The notes under the pieces were generated by a model. That model ran no database searches. It was not told the DNA's origin and was given only the letters and a program-made list of their open reading frames with translations. A DNA stretch of 64,000 nt, from the NCBI GenBank assembly GCA_014706295.1, contig JACSVZ010000014.1:74289935-74353934 (forward strand), in the 5' to 3' direction. Positions 1-12,791 of this stretch are shown in pieces. The first letter of the stretch is position 1. Each line of letters begins with the position of its first letter. The translations under genes and the position numbers were made by a program. This DNA comes from Lycocorax pyrrhopterus obiensis. Its lineage: Eukaryota > Chordata > Aves > Passeriformes > Paradisaeidae.

Positions 1-1490
1 TACACAGCCTTTTGTGTGCTCACTGTGCCTTCGAGCCCTTGTGCTGTGGAGGCATCAAACCACTGGACCTTTTGGTCTGCTTGGTCCAGCTGACCATGGC
101 TCTGGCCATGGCTCACCGCAACAGATGCCCATCTACAAGAAGGGCTGGAAGGAGGATCTGGGGAGCTACAGGCCTGTCAGCCTGCCTTCAGTGCTGGGGA
201 AGGCTATGGAACAGATTATTTTGAGTGCCACCGTGCAGCATGTACAGGATGAGGGTATCAGGCCCAGCCGTATGGGCTTACGAAAGGCAGGTCCTTCTTG
301 ACCAAGCTTTTATAGACCAGGTGACCCACCCAGTGGATGAGGGAGACGCTGTGGATATTGTCTACCTGGACTTCAGTAAAGCCTTTGAAACTGTCTCCCA
401 CAGCATTCTCCAGGAGAAGCTGGCAGCCCACAGCTTGGATAGGTGCACTCTTCACTGGGTTAAGAGCTGACTGAATGGCCAGGCCCAGAGAGTGATGCTG
501 AATGGTTCTGCATCCATGTGACAGCCGGTCACTAGTGGGGTTCCCCAGGGCTTGGTACTGGGACCAGTCTTGCTTAATACTTTTTTGATGAACTGGATGA
601 GGAAATTGAGTGCACTCTCAGTCAGTTTGCAGATGACACCAATCTGGGTGGGAGTGTTGATCTGCTGGAAGGTAGGAAGACTCTGCAGAGGGATATGGAC
701 AGGCTAGATCAATGGGCTGAGGCCAGCTGTGAGGTTCAACAAGGCCAAGTGCTGGGTTCTGTGCTTGGGTCGTAACAACCCCATGCAGCACTACAGGCTT
801 GGGGCAGAGTGGCTGGAAAGCTGCCCAGCAGAAAAGGACCTGGGAGTGTTGATCAACAGCGGGCTGAATATGAGCCAGTGTGCCCAGGTGGCCAAGAAGG
901 CCAATGGCATCCTGGCCTGTACCAGCAACAGTGTGGCCAGCAGGACCAGGGCAGTGATTGCCTCTCTGTACTCGGCACTGGTGAGGCCACACCTCAAGTT
1001 CTGGGCTCCTCACTACAAGAAAGACATTGAGGGACTGGAATGTGTCCAGAGAAGGACAATGAAGCTGGGGCAGGGTCTAGAGAGTAAATCATGGGAAGAG
1101 CAGCTGAAAGACCTGGGGTTATTTAGTCTGGAGAAAAGAAGGCTTAGGGGAGACCTTATCACTCTCTATACCTTGTTAGAAGCCAGATGGGGGTTAACCT
1201 CTTCTCCCAGGTAGCAAGTGACAGGGCCAGAGCAAACGGCCTCAAGCTGCACCAGAGGAGGTTCAGGTTGGTCATAGGGAAGAATTTCTTCACTGAGAGT
1301 GGTCAGGCATCAGAACGGGCTGCCCAGGGAAGTGGTGGACTCCCCATCCCTGGAAGAGTTTGAGAAATGTTTGGATGTGTCACTTATTTCTATTGTTTAG
1401 TTGACATGGTGGTATTTGGTCAAAAGTTGGACTCAATGGTCTTGGGGTTTTTTTCCAGCCATAATTATTCTTTGATTCTGTGATTCTACT
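1..1490 (+). mobile_element. CR1 LINE, reverse-transcriptase C-terminal part and 3' UTR (decayed)
   Basis: A sense-oriented CR1 non-LTR retrotransposon remnant, cut by the window start. Conserved reverse-transcriptase pieces can be read in order: YKKGWKEDLGSYRPVSLPSV near 127-190, VDIVYLDFSKAF near 352-390, SGVPQG near 533-553, the catalytic box FADDTNL at 626-646, then CVRFNKAKC and AEKDLGV. They are followed by the typical CR1 tail segment [16 protein letters not shown] near 1108-1160. It ends with CR1-like terminal repeats (TTTGATTCTGTGATTCT) around 1470-1487. The frame is broken: a shift near 290-300, a TGA at 468-470, and a different frame around the FADD box from the segments on either side. 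It is therefore a dead copy. The first ~110 bases match CR1 less well and may be rearranged. Confidence 0.9.
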
Positions 1491-2508
1491 TTTATTGGGA
1501 AAGATGGGCGCTGGGTGTTCTGAAGAGAAAAGTGAGCACTGAAAAATGAGAGTTCCTGAAAAGAAGATATAGTCTTGGACAAAAGAAGAGGGCCAGGAAA
1601 GAAGAAGGTAAATGTCCTGGCTGGAAGAAAGATCCTGGAAATGGGGGAGGGTACTGAAGATAAGAGAGGTGCATGGAGATGAATACCAGGGGATGCAGAG
1701 GGATCATGGCTGGTAACAGTCAAGACCAATTACTACAAACAGCAGGTCAGTGTGAACCAACATGACTTTCCACTCAAGCTTCCCAGACCAGCAGCAACCT
1801 CCCTGCTAGAAGTGGAAGCGGAAACCCAGTGAACATAACAGGGCATGGAGAGACTGAGGGCACGTGGGAGTGGATGAGATAAACAGGATAACAGCTCTAA
1901 TCTCATCAATTCTTAAGTAAACCCCAATACCCAGTTTAACTATGGGCTGTTGTTTAGTCTCTCATCTGTGTCATGCACTTTATTGATTATAAAATAATTT
2001 TTTCCTCCCAGAAAAAAATTTACATAAGGCCTATTATTTTAGTTCCTTATCTTGTACCTTGTAAAATTCTATTTGGGAGTTTCAAGTACTGTATTTTTTC
2101 ATTTTCTCAGTTAATATTATGGGGATTTTTTGACCTGCCATATTTACAATGTTCTTTCTTATGCACTCAATGAGAATGCAGTAATATTTTAATTAAATGC
2201 CAAATTGCTGATGAATAAATGATGTTTGTGTTTATGCACATCAGCCATTCTCCAGCATTAAGATACAATTAGAAATTAAAGTCTGGAAGAAAGACTAGAT
2301 GATCCATAACAGTCCTCTGCATTTTTAACTCTTTCTGTACTAATAATTTCAATATATCTGTCTCATCTTGCTTTCAGGACAGCTTTTATGGTAATTTTTA
2401 TAGTGTGTGATACAGAATGCTTTTTTTTATTCCTATTTCTCTCCAGTAGCACAGTCTTTGAATAGCAAAAAGCTTTCTATCCAGGAATCCTAATTAATAT
2501 TTTAAAAA

Positions 2509-3067
2509 TGTCATGGTTTAACCCCAGCTGGAAACTAACCCCCACTCAGACACTTGCACAGTTCTCCCTGGTGGGATGGGGGAGAGAATCAGAAGGCATA
2601 AGTAAGAAAATTTGTGGGTGGAGATAAAGACAGTTTAATAGGTAAAGCTGAAGCCACGGACAAGCGAAGCAAAACAAAGAATTCATTCACCACTTCCTGA
2701 AGGCGGGTGGATGCTCAGCCATCTCCAGGAAAGCACTGCTCCATCACTTGCAACATTGACTTGGGAAGACAAATGCCATCACTCCAAAAGTTCCCTCTTC
2801 TTCCCTTGGTTTTATATGCTGAGCATGACACAATGGGGTGTCCCTTTGGGCAGCTGGGATCAGGCTGTGTGCCCTTACAACTCCTTGTAGACTCCCAGCC
2901 TGCCCACTGGTGGGGTGGGATGAGGAGCAGAGAAGGCCTTGACTGTGTGCAAAATTGTGTAGCAGTAACTAAAACATGTCTGTATTACCAACGCTGTTCT
3001 CAGTACAAACCCAAAACACAGACCCACAGTTGCTACTGTAGCTCTATCCCAGTCAAAACCATAAACA
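2509..3067 (-). mobile_element. Solo LTR of an avian endogenous retrovirus, antisense
   Basis: A 559-bp element running from TGTCATGGTTTAACCCCAGC to ...CAAAACCATAAACA. I recognise it as the reverse complement of a widespread avian LTR family. Read on the minus strand it starts TGTTTATGGTTTTGACTGGG and ends ...GGTTAAACCATGACA, so it keeps TG...CA ends. The minus strand has a TATA-like AGCATATAAAAC (complement of 2812-2825) and, nearer the end, the ATTAAACTGTCTTTATCTCC stretch (complement of about 2621-2640). No internal gag-pol-env sequence or second LTR lies alongside, so this looks like the product of LTR-LTR recombination. I could not find a matching target-site duplication, so the exact right edge is approximate. 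Confidence 0.85.
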
Positions 3068-6000
3068 TAGATCTCCCCTCCTTCTATTAAGATGGTGAGA
3101 AATATTTTCAGCACATGGGGAAATTAATCCTTAAAGAACTAAGGCAGTCTGTCTGTAAAAATTATTTAAAGGCCTAAACTATTCTTAAGTGAGACATCTA
3201 AAAGCAGAGTATGTACTCTCAAAACTGCACTTTATCTGTAATGTAATCAGGGCACATTGAATTTCCATTCATTTGCCATTCATTTCTGGAAGCATTTTGC
3301 TTCTCTTAAGAGTCCTCCTCACACTTTGTAGTGTTGGAGTCCAAAGTGCAGGGAATATTTCTCTGCCTGTTTTGAAGAGTTTTACCCCCCTGGACAACCC
3401 TGTCTTTGACCTTTGTCCATGGAGAAAATTACCTAACCTCTGGGAAGAAGCAGAATCTACACTGGTGTGAACTAGGTGATAGAACATTACATAAGATTGT
3501 CACAGGGTGAAAATTTAGAGGTGTTGAGTTTGTTAATTTAGCAAAAGAGATAAGAAACAAAACCTTCAAAATGGAGGATTGTTGTTGTTTTAAGTCTTCT
3601 TCTTTCTTCTTTCTTTACTCCATATTCTGCGGCAAAAGTGGATTGAGATGATTGGGTGAAAAATGCCGCAGTTCCTTTCATGTGACAGAACGATTTATTG
3701 AACATTGGTAGAAAAGTAAAAATATCTTTCGTTTCGGGATTTCATTGGGTAATTTACCTTTAAAAGAACAGCGTTATCTTGATAACTCGGCTTCTCCTTT
3801 ACGCTTCCTAAGAGGAGTCATGTCTCTCTGGCTGAGCTCCTCTGATAAGACTTAATAAACAACTATCTGAGACCAAAAGCGTGGAAAAGTCCCGTTCGTC
3901 TGCAGAGCCCAGGCAAGGCCTCTGGAAACTCCCCCATCAGGGGAGACATAATTAAGGCGCAGTATAGCGTCATGTAGGATCTGAGAATGCCTCTATTTTA
4001 TAAGTGTATCTCAGAGAGAACAATATCTCCCAAATATTCCCAGAAAAAGTTGAGATGATACTGTAAAAGACAAGTCCAGTGTTGGTACATCCCTTCTTTC
4101 TCTTTTTATTCTTAAGATCAGTGATAAGAGCACTCTTCTGGTTTATCAGATTCTTGACTTCAGTTCTGTCCTTAGCTTGGTGGAATTATAAACATGCCAG
4201 TCTGCCTCCAGCAGTGCTGTAAGATCTTCCCAAAACCAGTCCCTTTGTCTGTTCTGTCCTGCATGGAATAAGCATTGACTGCGTTGAATGGAGAAAGGAA
4301 AAGTGTTCACATATGGTTCCCCATCCCTTGGGCTAAAATATTTACCTGAGTACAGATTTGTATTTTTCCACTGTATCAATTTGTTTTTAAATATATCTCT
4401 TGAAGCATTTCAGGGTTTTTTTTCTTGTCAAAGCAGGGCACTATCCATCTGGAGAATATTCACTGCGGGCAAAGACCAAACTTTGGCTACTATAGCCCCA
4501 AAAATTACAATGCAGAAGTCTTGCCTTAATGAATTATTGCTTAGGAAATCAATTGCATATTCAGAATCTAGAAGTGCTTCTCTTTTATCCCTCACAGACA
4601 CAGTGTGCAATAGTATTGCATAGGTAGATCATGCATTTTGGGTTCTAAATTGTAGATGGCATCAATGAGATGGAAGAATTTCTTTACTCCTTGAACTTAG
4701 AGTATTTGGTAAACAGTAGTGACTCCATTCTGGAATTGTGATTTTTGAGATAGTTGTCATAGCATCTCTGTTACAGGAACTCAATTTATCCAGTACAATT
4801 TACTCAGCCATTTAGGACTGGAACAGAATGGTTATATTCTAATTTTGCAGAACCTTTTCAGAAGAAAATGTACAGCGTCATGTAAAAAACAAAATAACAT
4901 TTTTCATCTGCTGAAAGAATCTTTGAGAAGAGAATGAAAGTATTTATTTCCTTTCAAAACCACTAGTTTCAAGAAACAAAATTAGTTGCAGAAATCAACA
5001 AAATGTGCAGTACTTAGGCCTTTCAAGTGCTCTTTTTCTAAACAGCAACTAAGATAAAATTGGTAAGAGGTTTTCCAACTGTGATTATTGACTAAATGTA
5101 AAAGAGAAAGCTGAAGTTCAGACAGATTTGAGATTTGTTTAAACTTCAGAAAGTGTAAGATTTCCACATTGGTCCACTCGGTGCTCAGTAGTTTGACCTC
5201 TTTCCTCTTTTTTGAGTTTAATGTTTGGATCATTGGTACATGTAATGGTTTACACCTAAGTAAAGACCAGTGTGAACAACTGAAAGATTTAATGCTCCCT
5301 TATTTCTTCAAGCAAACCAAGTAAAAAGATGACTGGATTTGGTACAGAAATTCAGTTCTTCATTTTTAGCAAAACCATTGTTTTATCAATTGTCCTAAAC
5401 TTAGGGACTAAGAATGTTTTTCAGATATCATCTAAGGAACACTAATTTAATGTCTAGTTTAGAAAGGGTTTTGCTATTGAACTTTCAACATAAAGTATTG
5501 TAGCTGCAATAACTTATTTATCCATTGCAAAGATCATGGAATCTATATACTTTAGAGGAAACAACAGGAATATGTCTTAGTACATGTATTTCGCTTTCCT
5601 GTTTCCACTTTCATCTGTCTGTAACTGACATTTCTTCCCATATCTAGCACTGCTATGCATCCTGGAGTTTAAATTTTTTCTTTGTATTTGTAAACAGGGA
5701 TTTCATTAACTTCATTCTATCTGTTAATTTCATTCTCACGTCCTTTGCTGCATTTTATCTTGAAATATCATTTGCATTGCTAAGAGTTTGCACCTTTAAA
5801 TGAGATTCTGTGTGTGCAAAAGCAGTTGCAAATAATGGTGTTATTCCAGTTGCAAATTTTTTAATGGAAAGCTGCAACTACATTATTGCTGAGTTCTGCT
5901 ACCAAATGTTGTGGCTCGTAGGAGGGGGAAGCTGGGCTCACAGTCTGGAACACACATTGAAAATGTAATTTTTTAAGAGATATGCCTGAGCATATATCAC

Positions 6001-9000
6001 CTCTAGTCTGAAAACTGACCCCTAACTCTTCCAAATAAAACAAAAATTGTTATGAGTGAGGAAATCAGATTCAGATATAAACTGTGGAGTATAAATATTC
6101 CATATCCAGTAAGCTCTTGAATTGTTTTCACAATTATTGTGTTGAGTGATGTAAATGGTGTCTCCAGGAGGGTAAGTGCACAGATATACTGCTCCGTGGA
6201 TTCATTGAAATCAGTGAGATGCCATTTAAAGTGCTCTGCTTGACCTGGCTGTGAACAGTGAAATAAACAGCCTACAAAAGGCTTTATTCCTCCTTTATTC
6301 TTGCCAAATTACATGCAAGGTACTAGGTATTTATTCCTGTTTAAACCAACATTTCCACGAAGTGCAGCTGCTTGCAGTTTTGTATGCTTTGAAACTATAT
6401 TATACCATGCATGCTAATGCTCTTGAAAAATCTTTCTTTTGGCTCCAAATTCTAAAACATTCACTTAAAATAATACTCTGTCACAACCTAAGAAAAATGG
6501 CAGATGCACACTTTCCCACAGAAGAAAACTGCAAATAAAAGCAGTTGCTTCCCAGCACAAACTACTTGATTGACAAGATAAAAATACAAACTTCCTTATC
6601 CCACTCACATTAGATAAGGCTAAATCCATTACTCCAGTAATAAAATGTTAAGTGCGTAAGTACCAGAAGATATAGGCAGCGGAGATGTTATCATATCACT
6701 GGGACTCCCATGCCATTGCCTGTCTCATCAGCCTGCTTCATGGGGAATGTCAGAGTGCTTCTGTAGACACATCTGCCATCAGCCCGATAATGAATTACTT
6801 GGGGGACAACTCTGCTCTCTTTGCAGGTCTCAGTTTGAAGTCCATTATACAGATAGATCAACCTGAAAAAAAAAAAAAGCTCTCTTATATTTAGGTGCTA
6901 ATTCTTGCATTTCAGTTTGTGTCCATTGCCATATGTCCTGGCCACCAGCAAGAAGCATCTGCTTCCATCTTTTCCCTTCTCTTCCCCCACAGTCAAATTA
7001 TACACACTGACCAGACTCCCCAGAGCCTTCCTTTCTTCAGGCTGTACAACTCTCATGGCCCAGGTCACTGCCCCAGTGCAGGGACTAAACTGGCAGCACA
7101 CAGGTAAGCCCCTCTGAAGGCTGAGCCCCCCCACTGCCAGGTCAGTGCAGAGCTGGTCATCCCAGAGGTTTTGTTAACTTTTTAAACTGCAGTGCCTTTA
7201 AGTCCACACACTAATAGTTTCAGGCTCTTGTTGAACAGAGGAGAGTGTATGGCAGAGGGAAGCACAGTTGGTTTGGGTATGTGTGCTTTTGGTTTAATAA
7301 CATAACATTAAACATGACTCCTAAGTACTATATTCCTGCCATTCAGTTCATCATACATCTCCTTGAGTGGCAAACAATGTAATATAAAATAAACAAGGCT
7401 TCAAATTGCACTAATGTCTGTGTTTAGACAAGCATTTCAAGCTTACATGCACTCAGCTATGAAACATTAGCTTGCAGGCCTTTAAAACTCAGCTTTTTGA
7501 GCTCATTTTAAGATTAAAAACAATGTGTTGATGCTTGCAGCAAGTTAGAAGATCTTTGTGTGCATTGTGGACCTGAGAGGCAGTGACAGGCTGGGAAATT
7601 GAAAAGAAAAAAAACCCCGAATATAAAATTGTGGCCTTGTTGTGCAGTAACAGTGAATCAAGTTTTGCTTGATATATTTTTGTTACACTTTGTCAAAACT
7701 TTTAACACCTCAATTACTGTTTTACTTTAAATGCTTCCCAGCTCTTTATTCAAATAATGCTTCAGTTAAAATTCACTGAGCCGAGGTCATTGCTTATTCA
7801 TAGCAGCAGCTTGAACGGCTTGCGAGCGCAGCTGCAGATGTTTGCCCCACTAACCAGCCCCAGCAAACTCTTCTCCGCTTTTGTGGTAAGGCAGGGAGCT
7901 GCGGGGTGCCTGGAAGCAGTGCTGGCACGAACACAGTCAGGCACCATCTAGAAGCAAAACATCCAGAACAACACTGCAAAGGCTGACATCCTGTGAAAAA
8001 TTAGCAAATGAACCGGGAAGAAATCAGCCTACCAAAGAGCTTTCCTTTCTTTCTTCTCTGCAGATTAGAATGTCAACCAAAAAATGAAGCAAGGCTGCAT
8101 TACTTGAGCTCATAAAATTTCATTTAAAGCACACTGCTGTGATTCTATTTTAGAGAAAAATAGTAGCTTCCCATCAGAAAGGAAACGTGAAACTTCCACA
8201 GCTGGAAATCAGTGCTTTCAGTGGAGACAAAAATGCACCTGCCAGTCAGACAGAGAGTCTCCCTCTTGTTCAGCATTTTACCCCTGACAGTAGCTCTGAC
8301 CAGGTTCAGAGGAGTAAGTTTTGCAGTGGTCAGATAGGATTATCTGTCATTAGAAAAATGGTCTCTCTAATAGCTAGTAGTAAGAGCTTAGTTTATAGCG
8401 TGTTTATTCCCCAGGTTTTAAGTAGTTTTCGTTGACTTTTTTTTCAGGAGTAATAGAAAAATCAACAAATACCAGTAATTGTTTCCAATAAATTTCTTCT
8501 GTAAATGTCTAAATCTTTCTGTAAACCAACTATTAGTTCTGAGTTTCTACAACATTTAGGCTATGCTTGGGGACAAAATCAAGATTTTTGGTTTATTTAG
8601 TTTCAATCAAAGGTTGTAATCCCAGCAGGTGACTAAGCATTTTTAAGTTGCTGTGCTAGCCTGGTGGAAGACAGCACATATTAGTATACCCTTAATGCTG
8701 CTCTGAATGGAATAGCCTACATGAAGGTCATGTTGGTTTTTTTCCCTTAGGAGAAAACTATTGTTATAAATTCAGCAATTGCTTTCATTGTATTTATATA
8801 AAAGGAAATGTTGTTATTCTACTCATCTAAATGGAAATAAACAGGAAGTCACTTATTTTCTTAAAGTTTCAAGTTTTTTTACCAGCAAGTCCTCAGCCTC
8901 AAAAATATTTTAAGGATTTTATTTACAGCTGTCTTGATGACTGCCATTTTTTTGGATGCTTTTCTCTCATATAAAGTAGATAGCTTTTAACTGCCTTGAA

Positions 9001-9870
9001 ATCCTCATTGCTAAGCACCACAGTGTGTGCGTTTTGGCTATTTTGTGTTTTGGATGCAGTCTGCATCCCTGCTTAAGTACCCCATTCTAATGTTTTCCTT
9101 ACTATTATGGCTCTGCACATATTCTCTTTACTGTCACATAAGCCCTGTGTCCCTTTTGTTCTTTCCCAGGCTCCACTCCTTTCTCAGTTACTGTGCCTTT
9201 CTTTGAGTCCCCTTAGATATTTACTTTGCCCTGAATTTTTTGTCTCCTTCCTCTGTCCACCTCCTTTTTCTTCCTAACTGCCTCTGCGTATGTATCCTTT
9301 TTTTGCTGTATTGATAATTTAGACAAGTGAGTTTTTAATAGTGACATTAAAAACTTACTTACCTGGGATGTGTTATGTTGGGTGGGGTTTTTTTTCAGAA
9401 TGCTATGAAGTTTTTTAGTACTTTCTAAAACATGGATTCAAAAAAAGTAAATTATTAAAATCAGTTTTCAGGTAAATGGGATATGTAAAAAATTTGGAAG
9501 CTAGACTTAAGAAGAAGCTGGACAGATGCATGGGCTGGTGAATGCAATGTCACACTGAATGCGTCCCCATCTATCTTGGTTCTGCAGTTGCAATCTGCTG
9601 GTGCATCATCACTTTCAAATGCATCTTTTTAGACATACTCACAACTCTAAAATATGGTGAAGCAGAAGTTTTAGCTGATACAAGAGCGGGTGACAAAGAG
9701 AAAGGGAAAGGCACAGCAGGGGCCAATATAGGGTCTTTTTAATTTTTTTTTTTGTAAAGCAGCTTTATGCCACCATTTTCACCAAAATAAGTATGAATTT
9801 GACTGTTGATATTTAACACATTGCCAAAAAATACTGTCTTTTGCTGACCGTGGTGCCTATAAAACATTGT

Positions 9871-9884
9871 ATTAAGCGCTTAAT
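9871..9884. repeat. Perfect 14-bp palindrome
   Basis: ATTAAGCGCTTAAT is its own reverse complement and lies about 60 bp left of the antisense CR1 tail. The function is unknown and chance is possible. Confidence 0.85.
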
Positions 9885-9945
9885 TTCTATGCTCTGTTTT
9901 GCCCAAAATGTTAATGACATTTCAGTTCAACCTCATCTCCCTTTT

Positions 9946-10363
9946 ATAGAATCATAGCTTTGGGTTGGAAGGGATCTTAAAGATTATCTAACCTCACTAC
10001 CATGGGCTGGGACACCTTTCACTTGACCAGGTTGCTCAGAGCCCCATCCAGCCTGGCCTTGAACACTTCCAGGGATGGTGCATCCACAGCTTCTCTGGGC
10101 AACCTGTGCCAGTGCCTCGCCATCCTCACAGTAAAGAATTTTTCCCTAATATCTAATCTAAACCTACCCTCCTTCAGCTTAAAGCCATCCCTCCTTGTCC
10201 TGTCAGTACATGCTCTCACGGAAAGTCCCTCTCCAGCTTCTCAGTAGGCCCCTTCAGGTACTGGAAGGCTGTAATTAGGTCTCCCCAAAGCCTTCTCTTC
10301 TCCAGGCCAAACAGTCCCAACTCTCTCAACCTATATTTGTAGGAGAGGCACTCCAGCAGTCTG
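9946..10363 (-). mobile_element. CR1 LINE 3' fragment, antisense
   Basis: A 5'-truncated CR1 in minus orientation. The plus strand begins with TAGAATCATAG and GGGTTGGAAGGGATCTTAAAG, the complement of the CR1 3' end. Going right it passes through the complement of the conserved C-terminal coding tail: minus-strand peptides RLDIREKFFTVRMARHWHRL and LPREAVDAPSLEVFKARLD, then ELGLFGLEKRRLWGDLITA near the 5' end. The family's usual length is over 4 kb, so only the last tenth is present. It lies about 0.95 kb before the EGF exon acceptor. Confidence 0.92.
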
Positions 10364-11307
10364 ATTTTTTTCTTTTGGCACAACATTAAAACAAGAGAAA
10401 TATTCACAAAGATTTAAATTATCAAGGAGGTATAAATAGAAAGAGATTTTATTAAGTTACAGTTTCCAAATTAGAATTCAGCATTAGAAATTGCTGCCTG
10501 GGAAAAAAGTAGAATCTCTTGAACTTCAGAAAATGAAAGAAAAATGTATATTTCTTATGTAAAATTCAGTGAGAACTTATTTTTTAATTGATAATGCTTA
10601 TTAAATAGTCATGAATCTTCTTGGGACTCTTGATACCTTTTGCTTTGCCCTCACCATAGTAACTTGTGTCATGCACATAAGTTGTTGTGCTTGGTAAATT
10701 GGAAGCCTTACATTTGCACAGTTTTAGTGAGTCACAAGTTTGGCTCTCTGGTAGAAACAAAAAACAGTAATAAACAGAGTTGACAAACAGGTGGTATTAA
10801 ACCAAAAAAGTCTCTCTTTTTCTTCAGCTTTCCCCCCTTCTTCCCAACATTTATGTGAATTAAAAGATACTGTGTTTCTGTACTACAACTTTTTCCCTTC
10901 CGCTGTGCATGACTGATCTACTTGTATGGAAGTCTTCTCTTCTAGAACTGCCTTACAAGTTTTGGTAACTTCGAGCGATAAGATATTTAATAAGTGAAGC
11001 CTGTGTTTATTTATCAACCCTTGTTGCCATCCGCCAAAAATGAATAATCACAGCACATGCAAACTGTGCTACCTGCATGAAGGCTATTTCTTGCTCCCTC
11101 ACAGGAAAAAATATCTTCACTGTGTTTTTGCTAGATTTCTGGATGGGGACTTGATTTGGGAATTCTTTATGTACTCACATTTTCTTAAGTATAGTCTGAA
11201 CTTCTATTAAAAAAAACCCAAAATAATACTAATTGAAGTTTAAGTGCAGTAACAAAATTAGATCTCATGGGTTTTTCTGTTTTGATATGTTGTCTCTCTC
11301 CTTTCAG

Positions 11308-11537
11308 AATCTCTGTACCCACACATCTGTCAACAGCATTCCCTGCGGTTTCTTCTGACGTGCCTCACTTGCCTGACCCTGGCGTACCCTCTCAGATTTC
11401 CCCTGAATCACCATCTGTATGCCAGGAAGGACTGTGCCATAATGGAGGGACCTGTCACCCTCTCTCTCTGCCTACCGGGGCCACCTCGTTCCGGTGTGAC
11501 TGCCCACTACATTTCACTGGTCGATTCTGCGAAAAAG
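11308..11537 (+). CDS. EYS: EYS internal exon: linker plus EGF-like domain
   Basis: This is an internal coding exon of 230 nt. The acceptor is a long pyrimidine tract (TCTCTCTCCTTTCAG) ending at 11307 and the donor is AAAAAG|GTAATT, so the exon ends at 11537. It enters on the third base of a codon and leaves one base into the next. About the first 37 codons are a Ser/Pro/Thr-rich linker. From 11420 there is a complete EGF-like module with six cysteines in the order C-x4-C-x5-C-x12-C-x-C-x8-C, including CHNGGTC and CDCPLHFTGRFCEK. I recognise it as the EGF repeat just before the first laminin-G domain of EYS, a large secreted photoreceptor matrix protein. Human EYS is about 3,100 residues and loss of function causes retinitis pigmentosa type 25. 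No stop, frameshift or missing cysteine is seen, so the exon looks functional. The gene assignment is from memory of the protein, not from a search. Confidence 0.9.
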
Positions 11538-12791
11538 GTAATTGTGATTAATTTTTTCTCTATTAGTTATGAAATGCAAGTCTTATTCTGCTTTGGAGGT
11601 GAAAAGGGGAAGAAGCATTGATTGTCATATTTCTCCACTTTTCATCCCAGTTACTGTTGGTAACTGAGGAGCAAATTCACTGAGGCAATTTGAATAGTAC
11701 TTATTTGCAGTGTAATTTAGGTGATTATCAGTCAGGCACACTCCTAAGAGTCGCAGATTTGAGATAATTTTAAAAAAAATTCCGTTATTTGTGCAAAATT
11801 GTTGTGCACAGTTTCAATGTATGGTTTTCAGTGTGTTTTTTCTGGGACAGAAGAAAGTTAACTCATTAAAATAAGGAGAAGGTTTCCTCAAAAGATTATG
11901 GTTTACATTTCTGCAGACTGGGTTTTTTCATCACCGTGTCTGATACTTTGTTGAAAAAGCCTTTTTGTTTACGCTGTAACTCATTTATACTTCTACTACT
12001 GTTGCTCATAAAGCATAGATCAATCCAATGAACATATTTTAATTAGAATTTCAATAAAAAATAATTATTTTAGTAATTTTGGTTTCTTTGTAAAGTGAAT
12101 CAAAACTATAACACAAACTGATCAATATTTCTGTTTTGTAATTATAATTGCTTTTCATTATTGCTTTTCAGAAAGTTCTTTTTTAGAATAAATTTCATAG
12201 CTGGCTTCAAAAACTGTTTTAACTTTTAAGGTACCGTGGGTAATGAATTGCAGTAGATAATTCTCATAGCATGAAAGGGCATTACTACTGTACAGGAAAA
12301 GAACAAAAAAAATTCTAGATTATGGTTATATAACTGTATCATCCTCCTAATGAACTTCCCATGGTATGAAGTAAAAGGAAATAGAGTTAAAAATGCCCTT
12401 GCCAGGCTGCCAGTGTATCTGAGCTAGCATCACCTTGCATTACTGCCCAAAAATAGGTCATTGCACTCATTATATGTGAAAACAGTCACTGACTGTCAGC
12501 TCAAAAAAAAAAAATTGTCATGTGTTACTTACATATCAGAGAATATTTTACCATGGAGCCTTTCTCAATTCTATAATAAATCATATATTTGCAAATTTTC
12601 AGCATTCAAACTGAATCCCATGAGTATTTTCTACGTATTCAGTATCTGGGCATACTCTTTGCACTTGCTTATGATACACTGCAGCTGTGGGAACTGCAAC
12701 GTAAAATAACAAAACTAAAAAAAGGTGTTTCCATAAAGCATAAAAGATTTAGTTAGTGCTTCAATGAAGTATTTTCAACTTTTCAATCAAG

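Larger units (their letters stand above)
1..11307 (+). other. EYS: Upstream EYS intron (3' part)
   Basis: Intronic DNA preceding the EGF exon; the intron starts outside the window. Recognisable content is a CR1 pol remnant (1-1490), an antisense solo LTR (2509-3067), an antisense CR1 (9946-10363), a 14-bp perfect palindrome (9871-9884) and short poly-A tracts such as 6866-6878. The stretches 1491-2508, 3068-9945 and 10364-11307 are AT-rich. I see only short chance reading frames there, no domain and no repeat family I can name. A pyrimidine-rich stretch lies at about 9160-9300. Confidence 0.75.
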
